Of a DNA stretch of 64,000 nt, positions 46,735 to 57,434 are shown piece after piece. The position numbers and the translations under genes were made by a program. Source of the DNA: Beroe forskalii. Lineage: Eukaryota > Ctenophora > Nuda > Beroida > Beroidae. The stretch is from contig WFMF01000077.1 of the NCBI GenBank assembly GCA_011033025.1, positions 434,001 to 498,000 of the forward strand. Direction: 5' to 3'. The stretch's first letter is position 1. Every line of letters begins with the position of its first letter. The notes under the pieces are model-generated. The model was given only the letters and a program-made list of their open reading frames with translations, searched no databases and was not told the origin of the DNA.

Positions 46735-49700
46735 TAGTTATATTCATTCAGGAGACATGGCTCACAGATCCAAAAAACCACACAACAGCTATAATCAAAG
46801 CACATGGTTATGATGTCCACCATGTTCATCGATCAACTACCAGAGGAGGGGGAGTGGCAATATTGTTCAAATCTGGCTGCATGAAGGTGGTTAAATTGTT
46901 CATCAGTAATTCTCCCACATTCGAATCAGTTAGTCTAAGAATAAAACTACCCAGCAAGAAGACTTTGCTTTGTTCTTGTGTTTACCTAACTGGTCCCCTG
47001 TCAACCTTCATTTCTGACTTCGAAACTTTTTTAAGTGACCTAATCACAAAATCCGACCAACTACTTATCTGTGGTGATTTCAATATCCATATGGATGAAT
47101 CTAATAAGGATCAACATGGACTGGATAAAGTTATAACTGACTTTGGGCTTCGTCAGCTTTGTAATGGCCCAACACATGTCTCTCAGCATATGTTAGACCT
47201 TGTTATTGCATCTCATAACATAGTCAAGGAGAACAAGGTAATTTCATCTCATATGTCAGAAGATTTTCCTACCTGTGATCACTTTTGCTTATCATTCAGT
47301 CTCAATATAAAAGCAATTCACTCAAATGACAGGAAGAAGATTTCATTCAGAAATACTAAAAAGATTAACATGGACAAATTCAGATCTGAAATGAGTGACA
47401 GTCTAGCAAACATCACCAAGTCTGAAAAGTCATTTTCCGAAATTGTAAATGACTACAATGGATCTGTCTCTGCCACACTTGAAAAACATGCTCCTCTAAT
47501 AGTGAAATGGATTCGTGACATACCAGATTCAAAATGGTTCGATTCCTCTTACAAGGCAGCAAGAGCAAGAAGAAGGAGGGCTGAAAAGGTGTGGAAAAAG
47601 ACCTTGACAGAAAAAGACAGGCACTACTTTGAATACCTCAGAAATTTCTGCAACAAGTTGGCTCATAAAAAGAAAAGGGAGTATTTCAACAACCATTTTG
47701 AAAAATACAACTATTCTCAAAAGAGCATGTTCCAATTTGTCAAAACATTTTTAGATAATGAGGAAAGTCTCATTCTTCCATCAACAGAATGCCTGCAAGA
47801 AACAGTGAATGATTTTAATGGTTATTTCACTGAAAAAGTTGATAAGATCCGTAGATCCTTTCCACCAAAAAATGATGTCACTGCCATCAGTCAATCATTT
47901 ACTGGTCAAGTGCTTGAGAAATTTGAGCCAGCAACCCATGAAGAAATGAGGGAAATCCTCAAAGAAACCAATCTCAAATCATGCGACTTAGATCCAATCC
48001 CAGCTAAACTTTTGTCAGAAAACCTTGACTTGTTCACACCAGTCCTTTGTCATATTGTCAATGCTTCACTTGCAGATGGTTCAATGGAAAACCTTAAGAC
48101 AGCTCATCTCACTCCACTTATCAAAGGCAATTCATTGGATCCAAATGCATTAAAAAACTACAGACCAGTTTCCAACCTTGCATTCATTGGAAAAATCATT
48201 GAGAAAGTTGTTCAGAGGAGACTAAATAGCCATTTGAGTAGAAATAATCTGAACATTGAAAACCAATCAGCTTATAAGAAAAACTTTAGCACTGAAACCT
48301 TGCTAATTCGAGTGGTCAATGACTTACTAATAGCCTCTGATGAAAACAAAGCAACTGTAGTAATGCTCTTGGACTTGTCAGCTGCTTTTGATACAGTGGA
48401 TCATCAAAAACTTTTAGTTATTCTTGAAAAAGAGATTGGAATCACGGGGTCTGCTTTGAAATGGTTCCATAGCTACTTATCTGGCCGCTGCCAAAGAGTT
48501 AAGATTGGAGAAACTGAATCAATTGAGATCATCATCCGCTTTGGTGTCCCACAAGGCTCTGTTCTTGGGCCAATACTCTTCAACATATATATTCGTTCCA
48601 TCTACAAGACTATAAGATCAGTGCTGTTCAATATTCATGGCTTTGCTGACGATCATCAAGTCTACAAATCCTTCCATCCTGACAAAGAGTATCAAATTGT
48701 TGCAACTGATGTACCATTATGTTTCAAAACCATCAATGAATGGATGAGCTCTCATTATCTCCAACTCAATCCTGGAAAAACCGAAATAATAGTATTTGGA
48801 AGCAACTCCACTCTGTCGAAACTAGAAACGCATGGAACATTCATAACCCCTGAAATATGTGTAAGATTCGTTTCTACAGCTAAAAACTTGGGATTCCATC
48901 TCGACTCTCCTTTGACCTTCACTCCTCAAATCGATATACTGAAATTGAAATGTCTCCACAGCCTAAGAAAGCTTTCTAAAATGAAGTCCTTCCTGTCCTC
49001 CAAACAAATGCAACAATTAGTCTTGGCAGTTGTAATCTCAGCAATCGATTATTGTAATTCTCTCTACTATGGTATTCACTCAAGGAATATCAAAATCCTG
49101 CAAAATATACAAAACAGAGCGTGTGCTGTCATACTTGGCCTGAAGAAGAGGGACCCAAAAAGTGAAAACTTGAAATCCCTTCACTGGTTGAAGGTACCCG
49201 AAAGAATTGAGTTCAAGATTCTCTTGACTGTTTTCAAAATCCTAAATGGTAAAGCACCTAAATATCTAACCGATCTTGTCAGTTACAATCACATCAGTGG
49301 AAGTAGAACTCCTTCACTTAAAGCATATATTCCAAAAACAAAGATGGGTTCGAGAGCATTTGTATGTTATGCTTCTAAATTATGGAATAATCTGCCAATT
49401 AACGTGAAAACTTGCTGTTCCATGAAAGAATTTAAATCTAAACTAAAAACGTTTTTATTTAAGAAGTCATATGTAATCAGGGATTAGCTAGCTTGGCTTA
49501 TCTATTAGTCTATTGAATAACTGATCTTTTATCTCTATGTCACACATTATGATATTTATGGAGAGTAATTTATTTGCTGTGATGTTCAACAGTGTCATCT
49601 TAGAATCATTAGTGCACGGTGATGAACTGTTTTTAAATTATTCCACACAGTTGTGCATAGGTGCAGAGTGTTTTTTATATTTTGTTACCTCGTTACTGTG

Positions 49701-49740
49701 TATAAGCCACCTTATTTTATTATTATTATTATTATTATAG
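46735..49740 (+). mobile_element. 5'-truncated LINE with intact endonuclease/reverse-transcriptase frame (CR1/L2-like)
   Basis: One frame is open from 46719 to the stop at 49487. It begins inside an apurinic-type endonuclease: ETWLTDPKNH (46752), RSTTRGGGVAILFKSG, CGDFNIHMDES (about 47070) and CDHFCLSFS (about 47277). The reverse transcriptase follows: NYRPVSNLAFIGKIIEKV, DLSAAFDTVDHQKL (about 48372), FGVPQGSVLGPILFNIYI (about 48540), catalytic FADD (48642-48653), then WMSSHYLQLNPGKTEIIVFG and a thumb/C-terminal region. The 3' end is a (TTA)n run at 49714-49738. The first ORF and the start of the endonuclease are missing. The truncation with an unbroken 920-codon frame indicates a recent insertion. 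Confidence 0.92.
46854..49487 (+). CDS. LINE ORF2 (endonuclease-reverse transcriptase), N-terminally truncated
   Basis: From the first ATG it encodes 877 residues. In the residue numbering of this ATG the endonuclease motif CGDFNIH is near 73, the second endonuclease block near 142, the reverse-transcriptase D motif near 507, GVPQGS near 564 and FADD near 597. The enzyme nicks target DNA and copies its own RNA there (target-primed reverse transcription). The first part of the endonuclease is lost, so this copy cannot move by itself. The clade assignment CR1/L2-like is from the motif style and is provisional. Confidence 0.9.
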   Translation: MAILFKSGCMKVVKLFISNSPTFESVSLRIKLPSKKTLLCSCVYLTGPLSTFISDFETFLSDLITKSDQLLICGDFNIHMDESNKDQHGLDKVITDFGLRQLCNGPTHVSQHMLDLVIASHNIVKENKVISSHMSEDFPTCDHFCLSFSLNIKAIHSNDRKKISFRNTKKINMDKFRSEMSDSLANITKSEKSFSEIVNDYNGSVSATLEKHAPLIVKWIRDIPDSKWFDSSYKAARARRRRAEKVWKKTLTEKDRHYFEYLRNFCNKLAHKKKREYFNNHFEKYNYSQKSMFQFVKTFLDNEESLILPSTECLQETVNDFNGYFTEKVDKIRRSFPPKNDVTAISQSFTGQVLEKFEPATHEEMREILKETNLKSCDLDPIPAKLLSENLDLFTPVLCHIVNASLADGSMENLKTAHLTPLIKGNSLDPNALKNYRPVSNLAFIGKIIEKVVQRRLNSHLSRNNLNIENQSAYKKNFSTETLLIRVVNDLLIASDENKATVVMLLDLSAAFDTVDHQKLLVILEKEIGITGSALKWFHSYLSGRCQRVKIGETESIEIIIRFGVPQGSVLGPILFNIYIRSIYKTIRSVLFNIHGFADDHQVYKSFHPDKEYQIVATDVPLCFKTINEWMSSHYLQLNPGKTEIIVFGSNSTLSKLETHGTFITPEICVRFVSTAKNLGFHLDSPLTFTPQIDILKLKCLHSLRKLSKMKSFLSSKQMQQLVLAVVISAIDYCNSLYYGIHSRNIKILQNIQNRACAVILGLKKRDPKSENLKSLHWLKVPERIEFKILLTVFKILNGKAPKYLTDLVSYNHISGSRTPSLKAYIPKTKMGSRAFVCYASKLWNNLPINVKTCCSMKEFKSKLKTFLFKKSYVIRD

Positions 49741-51118
49741 GGTCGTCTGATGTCTGCTTTGAGTAACTCGCTAAGTTAATGGTTAATGAATAATTAATGG
49801 TCGTGGCCGAAGAATATAGATCTTTAACGCTGCAAAACTCGTGCAGCTCGTATTAATTGTGCCCTGCGTCCTGTTTGACAGGAGTCATGATGTCCTGACA
49901 CTGACTGTCAAGTAGGAAAATCAACCGGTTAGTTAATTGTGAACTGGCCCGTATAATTCTATAATTGGTTGGTTAATACAACCAATCAAATCCGAATAAA
50001 TCAAAGTCGGTTACTGGTTACCAACTATGAGTATGTGAACTTTCACCGTAGGGACTTTAAAATGAATTTAATGGACAAAATCAATGGATTTAATGAAGAC
50101 TATAAATAAATGACAGTAAAATTAGCTCCTTCATTTTGAAATGTTACGTTGGTCTCCTGAATGGATTGAACACTTTAATTAAAATCTATTTCGTCATTCT
50201 GACAATTATAGTGGTGTATAGATTGTGTGTGCCCTGTTTCAGCAATTAGATTTGTGCAATGTCAGCAACCTTTTAAGTGGAAACAACCCCGAAACAACTG
50301 GATCAATTTACGGGATGCGTATAACTCCAACAATTAAGTTCCATTTTTTCCTGCAAACTCAAAGAATAATAAATTCGCCTAAGTGATTTGCGAAGCCGCA
50401 GTGATTGTCTGGGCTTCTTGGACAACCATGCACAAATGCGAAAGTGGTATTTTATTTACAAAAAAGGAACGAATTTTCCGAATACTCAGAAAAACAATGA
50501 ATTGAAAGGTCAGTACCTAGGAATGATTTAGTTCCAAAATAGTCGATAGTTCACGCCCAAATGACTTATGACCATGAATGATGCTGTTAGAGCGTCTAAT
50601 GATAAATGGTTGTGAATAGTTGAATATACGGGCATTGTTTATATACTACTGGTGTGAATGGCTATGTCATGCTTCAAATTAATACTTGGAAAAATTATCG
50701 CCTTTCGTCTTAAATTTGTTTTAACGGGTATGGGAAGCGTCTGGCACTAATGGATTTATAAACAGGTGTTTATTTTTGTGACTCGAATAGAGGATTTATT
50801 CGGATTTATTGTGAAAGTCATCCAAGTCTCCGTCCTGCCACTTTCATGATACTACGACGCAGCGTGTTTCAGGTTGATACTCGTGACATTTTTCTATTTG
50901 CTCTATTATTATTACCTTGATAGTGATTGCGACTAGCTGATTAATGAGAATACACCTATATCGTATCATATATATATAATATGTAGATAGTAATGTGCGA
51001 GCTAACTATGAGTGATTTCTTGCGCATATTCCTGCTGTAGTACCGAGCAACGATCATCATAAACTCTACTTGGTATTAGTTCTACCACCTTGTAAGTTTG
51101 TAGTAGTGGTTCTACCGA
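49741..51118. other. Unassigned DNA
   Basis: AT-rich sequence with no gene, tandem array or recognised repeat. Confidence 0.45.
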
Positions 51119-51205
51119 TTAATTTCTTTCAGCTGGTATGGAATTCTGTTGTTCTTTCTTTGCAAAGAAAGAACAGCAGAATAACGCCAGCTGAAAAAAT
51201 TAATT
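51119..51205. repeat. Hairpin with about 42-bp arms and no loop
   Basis: TTAATTTCTTTCAGCTGG...TTCTTTCTTTG (51119-51162) is complementary to 51163-51205, with a 3-nt gap and a few mismatches. Confidence 0.85.
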
Positions 51206-53110
51206 AAAGCTTTGATCTGTAGTCTGTAAGTTAATATTTTTTGACATAAATCTATCCATGTTCCTTGAGCGCCAAACACACTTTAGCAAAAATAATCATA
51301 TAATACTCAGTTTATCCTTCGTTAATTGAAGCTAATATGACTCACTGCGGCTAGGAAAGTAGGATTAAATTGATATAACATGGTACCTGTAGCGATACAT
51401 TGCCAATGTTTTTGAAGACTAAGTCCGTCAGTCTTATCGAGTTATTATATCGAAAAGCTAACGATAGTACCTATAATGCACCAAAGTTTGGAGTAAGATC
51501 CACATCATAATATGACTATGTGTGCTATAATAAGGTGTGTTATTGTCCCAGGCAAACCCCTACAAGAGTGAGTTAATTCTTTCACTTGGCAACTGTTGAC
51601 GGGCACGTTCAGCTGTCATGGAGCTCATATACTTGAAGGCTCAACAGTAGTGTTGCAGTCGACATGTATTATACTGCTTACGATTTGCCCTCAAAGGTAG
51701 TCGGTCCAGCCTTTGAATATGAATACGACGTGAAGTACTGAAGTAGCTTCTTAATAATTGGAGCAGGGGTAGTTGGGGATGTTATGGCTGGGACTGATTG
51801 AGAGGGGCTTCATGGCTGCTTTTAATAGCACAACGTTGGGGAATGAAGAAATAGTGGTTATTGTTCAATAAGTACTTACTTATTGTGAGTTTTGAGATAT
51901 CTAGATATCATAATTTCCATGTAAATACAATGCAGTCGCGATTTGGCAAAAACCTGTCTACTCATATATTTATTTGTCGAGATTCATATTGAAGTGTTGT
52001 AGGGATTTATAATCTCTTTATTCTCATCCACACAAAATATAGTTAACTAAATTTAGGTTTGTGTTGAGAAACACACTTTGCATATACCAACATCTGACAC
52101 CATAGCTGTTCGTACTGAACGGAACCTCTCAGCTTCAGTTCCTTGTTTAACATGCAGTTCAACAAGGACTAAGCTCGCCAGGTTAGGCCATATACGAACA
52201 ACCATAGGGACAGAAGTTGGTTTTATACCTTAAGGATTTTGAAGACACTTCCTTGTGTTTGAAATTAGATTTCAACACAGTACTGTTATCTTCGAAATGA
52301 TGTTATATAAGCTAGTCTTTATGTGAGAGAGGAGGCGGAAGAACCGACCATCAACTACGATCTCACCGGACTACTATCTTCCATATTATCTTCCATAACT
52401 CGAAATAAAAGAATAGGACTATTTCCATCAGTTCATCATAAAACTCTAATTTGCTAATTTGGGTACAGACTAGTGACTACCGGCTGGTGACTACAGAGTA
52501 TTGGTATCTCAATTGCATTTGGATGTTGATGATGTGCAGACTCAAATTATCGGGTCAGAACTCTTGATAACTAGACTTTTGATGATGATGGAGTGTGAAT
52601 TGTCGCAAGCAAGCGCTAGCGATCGTAATTTCATCGTAATTTAGTAAATAAATTGTGAATTTTCGCGGCTAAGTGGTAGTAATCATAATCTCATTCTTAA
52701 ATGAAGATATGAGCTCGGAATGACAAATACGATTTCTCATAGATCAGATCAGTTAGATTCTTAGAAACTTCTACACCGAAGTGGCATTTGTATGTTCATG
52801 TTGATCAGGGCCTCGGGAAACAGTAATTTCAGCCAAGGAAGTAATTTCAGCCAAGGAAGTAATTTCAGCCACGGAAGTGCTACATGGTTTATGAGTGCTA
52901 TTTGGTTTATTTAGAATGGTGTCATGAATGCTTTAATCTTTTAAAGATCACGTACTCTTTCTCTAAAGATACCGTATACTGAACTGCTAACATAAATTCA
53001 GTCGGTTATTTGTTATTACATGGCTCATAAGCCCTTATTTGCTACCATATACATCGGGGTATTTCTATATTATAGGGTCGGTCAGATCCTATAACCCCAT
53101 GTTATGTGGT
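51206..53110. other. Unassigned DNA with a 3x 18-bp repeat
   Basis: No gene is recognised. GTAATTTCAGCCAAGGAA is repeated three times in tandem at 52825-52878. Confidence 0.5.
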
Positions 53111-53161
53111 CGTTTCCGACCCTATAACCCCGGATTTTCCGGGGTTATAGGGTCGGGAACG
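53111..53161. repeat. Hairpin of TATAGGGTCGG repeats
   Basis: CGTTTCCGACCCTATAACCC (53111-53130) and the following bases pair with 53138-53161. Additional TATAGGGTCGG and CCTATAACCCC copies lie at 53071-53100 and 53164-53173. Confidence 0.85.
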
Positions 53162-53313
53162 AACCTATAACCCTTATATGATAGCAACTCAGTTAAGTGT
53201 CAATCGAATTTGCATAATTTGGATGGGACAAACATAGATCTGCATTCCGTGGTAATAGAATTTATACATTCCACGATGAACAAAATTTTGCCATCAACAT
53301 TGCCATGAACAAA

Positions 53314-53411
53314 ATTTTGCCATCAACCCACTGCTGTAAATCTTGATAAAGACGTCACCTTGAAAGGTGACGTCTTTATCAAGATTTACAGCAGTGGGTT
53401 GATGGCAAAAT
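53314..53411. repeat. 98-bp perfect palindrome
   Basis: The arms are 48 bp with a 2-nt centre (GA at 53362-53363); the outer end is ATTTTGCCATCAACCCACTG and the inner part includes GACGTCACC. A direct repeat of the outer 20 bases lies just upstream (53283-53302). Confidence 0.95.
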
Positions 53412-53594
53412 CTGTAATTCTTCCTGCAAGACACACCACCAACGATTTAGCACTAAATTGTTCTGATCCGGGCCGGATGTAAATTTACACATCAACCTGT
53501 CTGACGGCTGTATGCTACTTGTCAAAGTCTATTTTTCACGTTATTACGTATTTTTAGCGCGTTAATTTTTGTGGTTTCGCCATGTAATATCACC

Positions 53595-53762
53595 ATAGGT
53601 CTCAGGAGCACCTAATACCACATTGTTTTGAACTCGGCTTCGCCTCGTCCAAAACAAACCATTATTGACCTCAGCTTCGCTTCGGCCAATAATGCGTCTA
53701 TATATAGTTCGCGCTTCGCGCTCACTACATATATGTGGTATTAGGTTACTCCTTCGACCTAT
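53595..53762. mobile_element. Cloverleaf-like hairpin element 3
   Basis: The outer arms ATAGGTCTCAGGAG...CCTAATACCACA (53595-53622) pair with 53734-53762 at about 85 percent. They enclose three hairpins: TTGTTTTG (53624-53658, loop CTCGGCTTCGCCTCG), CATTATTG (53660-53694, loop with CAGCTTCGCTTCGG) and ATATATAGT (53701-53733, loop CGCGCTTCGCGC). Confidence 0.85.
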
Positions 53763-55330
53763 CTATTATTATAATCGAGAGAGGTAGTTCAAGGTAGGAG
53801 CCTTCGCTCTCCCAGAAAATCTGACACACTAGGAGTTGAAAACCCGCGATTTTTTGCAGGGTGGTAGAAAAAGGTGTCTTCGTATTGCTACATTCTTCTT
53901 TTTGCGTAAAAGGCTTTATATTTTCCGTAATTAATGCTCAAAGTTGGAAAAGGGTCGCGAAAACAAGAACGAGTTATAGATTTGATTCACCAGTTGCGCG
54001 CGTTGCTATGGATACATGGGCTAGCGCGCGCAAAACTGCACGTGCATTTAAACGAAGAATCTGTTATTTCGTTATTTTGTATTTTGGAAACGTTTCCACT
54101 GTTGAAATTCATAATTTACGCTCCCAATGGAATTTTCGAGTCCGGTAAAAAAAATTTTGACAGAAGGCTTACTCTTATCACTGTTGTAGGAGCTTAGGAG
54201 AAATGATATTGATAAGAGTTGTTTTATTTGATTGTGAAAATTAGCGATAATTCTTTCAAGAAAGAAATTCGATGGTTTGCTGCGAGAATTCGACGGAATG
54301 AGTAATTCATATTTACTGAAGCTAGAAGTGGTTTATGAACAGATAAAAATGCAAACAATTTTGATTTTAATGAGCTCGGATTCAAATTTGTTGCCCATCT
54401 ATTCTCCTTATCTGAACTTTAGTTTAGAAAACATTGAGTTCTTCTTATTTAACAGCTGTTCGAGGTTAATATGCAATCCTAAAATTTGTTCTATATTTTT
54501 ATTTATTTTCAAAGCCTTCATGTGAATTTTCGTAATTTCGTTACGTTGCACCCCCACCCCCAGTAGCAAAAAATTGCATCGATGACTTACTTAGTGTTAA
54601 ATATCACATTTGACACTTCCAAAGTTTAAAAAACCGCAATTGATCATGTTATTTCAATTTCATACGTTTCACTTGTTTTTGTCATAAAGTTTCATAATTC
54701 AATATTATATGAATTATCTGCGTTGTGGCTCACGAATTTGGAAAATACTGCGTACTTTAATGTCAACTTTTTTCAACTTTTCACATCTTAGAAACAAAGT
54801 TTCTGACTAGGGTAATTATATACTTATATGCTGGCATGGTGTTGCCCTGTGGTCAGCATTGAAAGAGTCGGGTGTCCTGTGACCCAGAAGGCCCAAGTCC
54901 CAACGGGCCTTCTAGTAGTTCTATATTATAAGGTTCCCTCAGTTGTCACATGCATATTATTCACCATGTGGTAGGGTTATACCGGTTGAATAAAAACGTA
55001 TTATTTTGAGTTTTTGTCGTATTACTCCACCCTTTTGGTATTATTGCCCACTTTAACCATGTTATTCCACTCTTACATCGTGTTATTTGCCATTTTTATG
55101 ATGTTATTCAACACTTGGGCCAAATAAGTGATACGACAGAACGTCCTTTTCTGCTGGGAGAGCTGGCATACTGCTACCTTGACTGATCAGTAGATAATTG
55201 CTCTACACCAAAAAAAGTGATACTAGAGAACGTCCTTTTCTGCTGTGAACTGCGCAGAATGCTAAAAACCTCGGCCTTTTAAAGGGTCAAAGCTTTGTAC
55301 TTTTTTACACTTGGTGAATAATATCGTTAC
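53763..55330. other. Unassigned DNA
   Basis: No gene is recognised. The start (53980-54060) has several GCGCGC runs similar in style to 20600-21100. GTTGCTATGGATAC at 54002-54015 resembles an RFX X-box. Confidence 0.45.
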
Positions 55331-55493
55331 ACAACTTATAAGTATGAAGTAACAGCATGTTTTCAACTCGGGCTGCGCCCTCGATGAAAACAAATCATTA
55401 TTCAACTCAGCCTTCGGCTTCGGTGAATAATGCGATTTATGCAACTCGCTTCGCTCGTGGCATAAATCATGTTACTTCACACTTATTCGTTGA
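55331..55493. mobile_element. Cloverleaf-like hairpin element 4
   Basis: The outer arms ACAACTTATAAGTATGAAGT (55331-55350) and the complement ending at 55493 enclose three hairpins: TGTTTTCA (55359-55392), CATTATTCA (55396-55432) and GATTTATGC (55434-55468). The loops are CTCGGGCTGCGCCCTCG, CTCAGCCTTCGGCTTCGG and CTCGCTTCGCTCG. This is the cleanest example. Confidence 0.9.
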
Positions 55494-55540
55494 GTAACTC
55501 AATATTATGCATGCTTATGCATACTTATATTCTGCTCACC

Positions 55541-55655
55541 CTATAATATAACTATAGGCCATCATTTCCATGCATATTGTGCATATTGAAATCGGCTTCG
55601 CCTCGTACAATATGCACAAATATACATCTCAATGCTGCGCTATAGTTATATATTA
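55541..55655. mobile_element. Hairpin element 5, same loop type
   Basis: The outer arms TATAATATAACTATAG (55542-55557) and GCTATAGTTATATATTA (55639-55655) enclose a TGTGCATATTG stem with loop ATCGGCTTCGCCTCG (55578-55618). Only one clear internal hairpin is seen, so it may be a degraded or simpler member. Confidence 0.7.
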
Positions 55656-55664
55656 CTCGTTGCA

Positions 55665-56111
55665 TATCAGGGGGCTGGCAAGCCCCCCGCGGCGGTTTGC
55701 GAGCCCGAGGGCCCGAAGGGCCCGAGGGCGAGCATTGGACGGCGGACCTAACAGTGCGAGGGCCGAAGGCCCGAGCGCGAGCCCGAGGACCCGAAGGGTC
55801 CGAGGGCGAGCATTGAACGGCGATCCTTACAGTAAACGAGCTTCCGGACATCGGAAGTGAGTTTTGTTAACTTTGCTTGCCAGCCCCCAACTATATGTTT
55901 TCATGGATTGGCCATATTTCACGTTAAAATTTGAGTAAGTTTCCGTTGCCGAAATTGCACCAAAATTTGAACATCGCATGTTTAGAGGTTAAAGGTGCAA
56001 CTGTCAAAATTTCAGATCGATTGGATTAAAAATGGCTGAGTTATTACAACTTGAATATTGCCAAAATCGAGGGTGTTCTTGTTAATTAGGGTTACGACCA
56101 TATATATACAC
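55665..56111. repeat. GC-rich G module, copy 0
   Basis: A GC-rich, CpG-rich core (55669-55890) is bounded by inverted GGGGGCTGGCAAGC and GCTTGCCAGCCCCC. It contains two tandem units with GAGGGCGAGCATTGRACGGC. About 220 bp of AT-rich sequence follow, ending TTACGACCATATATATAC. Copies at 60833 and 62843 are about 98 percent identical. The minus-strand open frames here are compositional. Confidence 0.85.
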
Positions 56112-56179
56112 ATAGACATAAACGATGTGATACTGCGTGGGGCCCTCACACAGCACCGGTGAGTCAAGATGAATGTAAT

Positions 56180-56362
56180 TCACAAGACATGCGCATCGAG
56201 GGGTATTATAAATATGTGATTTCCAGTTGCGAAACCGGAGTGTACGTCTTCGACCGAAAACTGTACGTTTTCTGATAACAGGTAACGTCTAGCTTTTTCT
56301 CTTCGTCTTTCATGCGAGTTTCGTGTCTTTGAAATTACGTTCTGATCGGTGTGAATTTTCAA
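56180..56362 (-). CDS. Small basic ORF in unit 1 (doubtful)
   Basis: Sixty codons, basic in the middle (SHERRREKARRYLL). It lies downstream of the two larger frames and ends just before D. It is preserved in unit 2 (58022-58204) with one change (E to D). With so few differences between units, conservation is not evidence of function. Confidence 0.2.
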   Translation of the reverse strand: MKIHTDQNVISKTRNSHERRREKARRYLLSENVQFSVEDVHSGFATGNHIFIIPLDAHVL

Positions 56363-56790
56363 GATTCAAGTTTCAAACGTAAAAATAAAACGAGATTTTG
56401 AAATAAATGTAAACGTTTTCGTCCTTCTATTTACATCAGGGACTTATCAAACATCAAAATCTCGAAATGATAACTCAAATGGTGACAGTCTCGCATGTGC
56501 AATTTTTGCTCCTTTATAAAGCAGTTTTTCACTCAACCAATGTTTCTATCATTGTGGAATTATTCCATATCACGAGATAAATATGAAAACTTAATTTAAA
56601 ACGATTTCAATCCAAAATTGATAGCACTATAAGTATGTCATCCTGTTTAATTGAAAAGCTACCGTCCAATTTGGCTCGTTTCAAATTCATATTATCTGTG
56701 TTATTTAAACTCAAGGAAATAATTTTAAAATTCCTGGTTCCATTTAGTGTATAAAATCGCGCACAGTTATTTCAATTAACTATGTAATTT

Positions 56791-57426
56791 TTAATGTTCT
56801 CTCCAATTGTTGCTTTTGGCTGGTGACGTACGAGTTTCGTAGCATTTTGGTGTGAAGCAGCGTGCTCGAGTCTTCGTCTCCGTACTCCTGGCACCATTCA
56901 TGTCCTCTTCTTTCTTCTTCTCGAGGAATTTTTCTCTTTTCTGCCACAGTTGGTTGGATATTGACTCGTTGTACTGCGTTTCCGTATGCCACATCGTCAC
57001 TATCTCTCGTACTGTTTCTTGATCCAGACTTTCTGAATCCTCAGCCAGTTCTGCTATTCGGCTGTCCAGGGTCTGAAACTTAGATTCATGAGTGTGAGCG
57101 TAGTCCCTCATTATGTCTATATCGCTCAGAAATCTCTGTTTCGATGAGTCAATCTTCATTCTGATGTGTTGCTCATCATCACCATGATTCACCCTGGGCC
57201 TGAACTTAGGTGGCAGATACTCTGGGCTTACACTGCTCCATTTCTCGTAGAGTTCTGCTTTTTTCACATTTTGGAGGTACTTCCAGTAGTATTTCTTACG
57301 GCAGTTCATCGAGTCCGACCACAGCACTTGATTATTATGTTTAAAATCCCTGGCTTTCTGGCTTATCGGATGAATTTGGCCGTTCTTCTCTGTCATATCC
57401 TCTAACATCAATTCCACTCTACTCAA
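56791..57426 (-). CDS. Unknown coiled-coil protein B, unit 1
   Basis: The first ATG is at 57408 (205 residues); the frame is open slightly further upstream. N-terminal features are KARDFKHNNQVLWSDSMNC and RKKYYWKYLQNVKKAELYEK, then PPKFRPRV. Long charged helices follow (about residues 85-175), with a KREKFLEKKKEEDMNG stretch and a C-terminal CFTPKC pair. It starts a few bases after protein A ends, which suggests that both are expressed from one transcript. I do not recognise the family; no enzymatic motif is visible. The composition and low stop density over 630 bp in AT-rich DNA support a real protein. Confidence 0.55.
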   Translation of the reverse strand: MSRVELMLEDMTEKNGQIHPISQKARDFKHNNQVLWSDSMNCRKKYYWKYLQNVKKAELYEKWSSVSPEYLPPKFRPRVNHGDDEQHIRMKIDSSKQRFLSDIDIMRDYAHTHESKFQTLDSRIAELAEDSESLDQETVREIVTMWHTETQYNESISNQLWQKREKFLEKKKEEDMNGARSTETKTRARCFTPKCYETRTSPAKSNNWREH

Positions 57427-57434
57427 GCGACTCT

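Noticed and set aside
55552-55851. GC-rich minus-strand frame rich in Ser/Gly/Pro/Arg, present also at 60787 and 62797
   Set aside because: It coincides with the GC-rich G module; both strands and other frames are open too, so it reflects composition.
56118-56172. D repeat as a spliced-leader or other small RNA gene (contains CACCGGTGAGT)
   Set aside because: No Sm-type site or promoter is seen, and its position as a terminal direct repeat explains it better.
56118-56172. Hammerhead ribozyme in the D repeat (retrozyme-like element)
   Set aside because: The hammerhead core (CTGATGA with GAAA) is not present on either strand.
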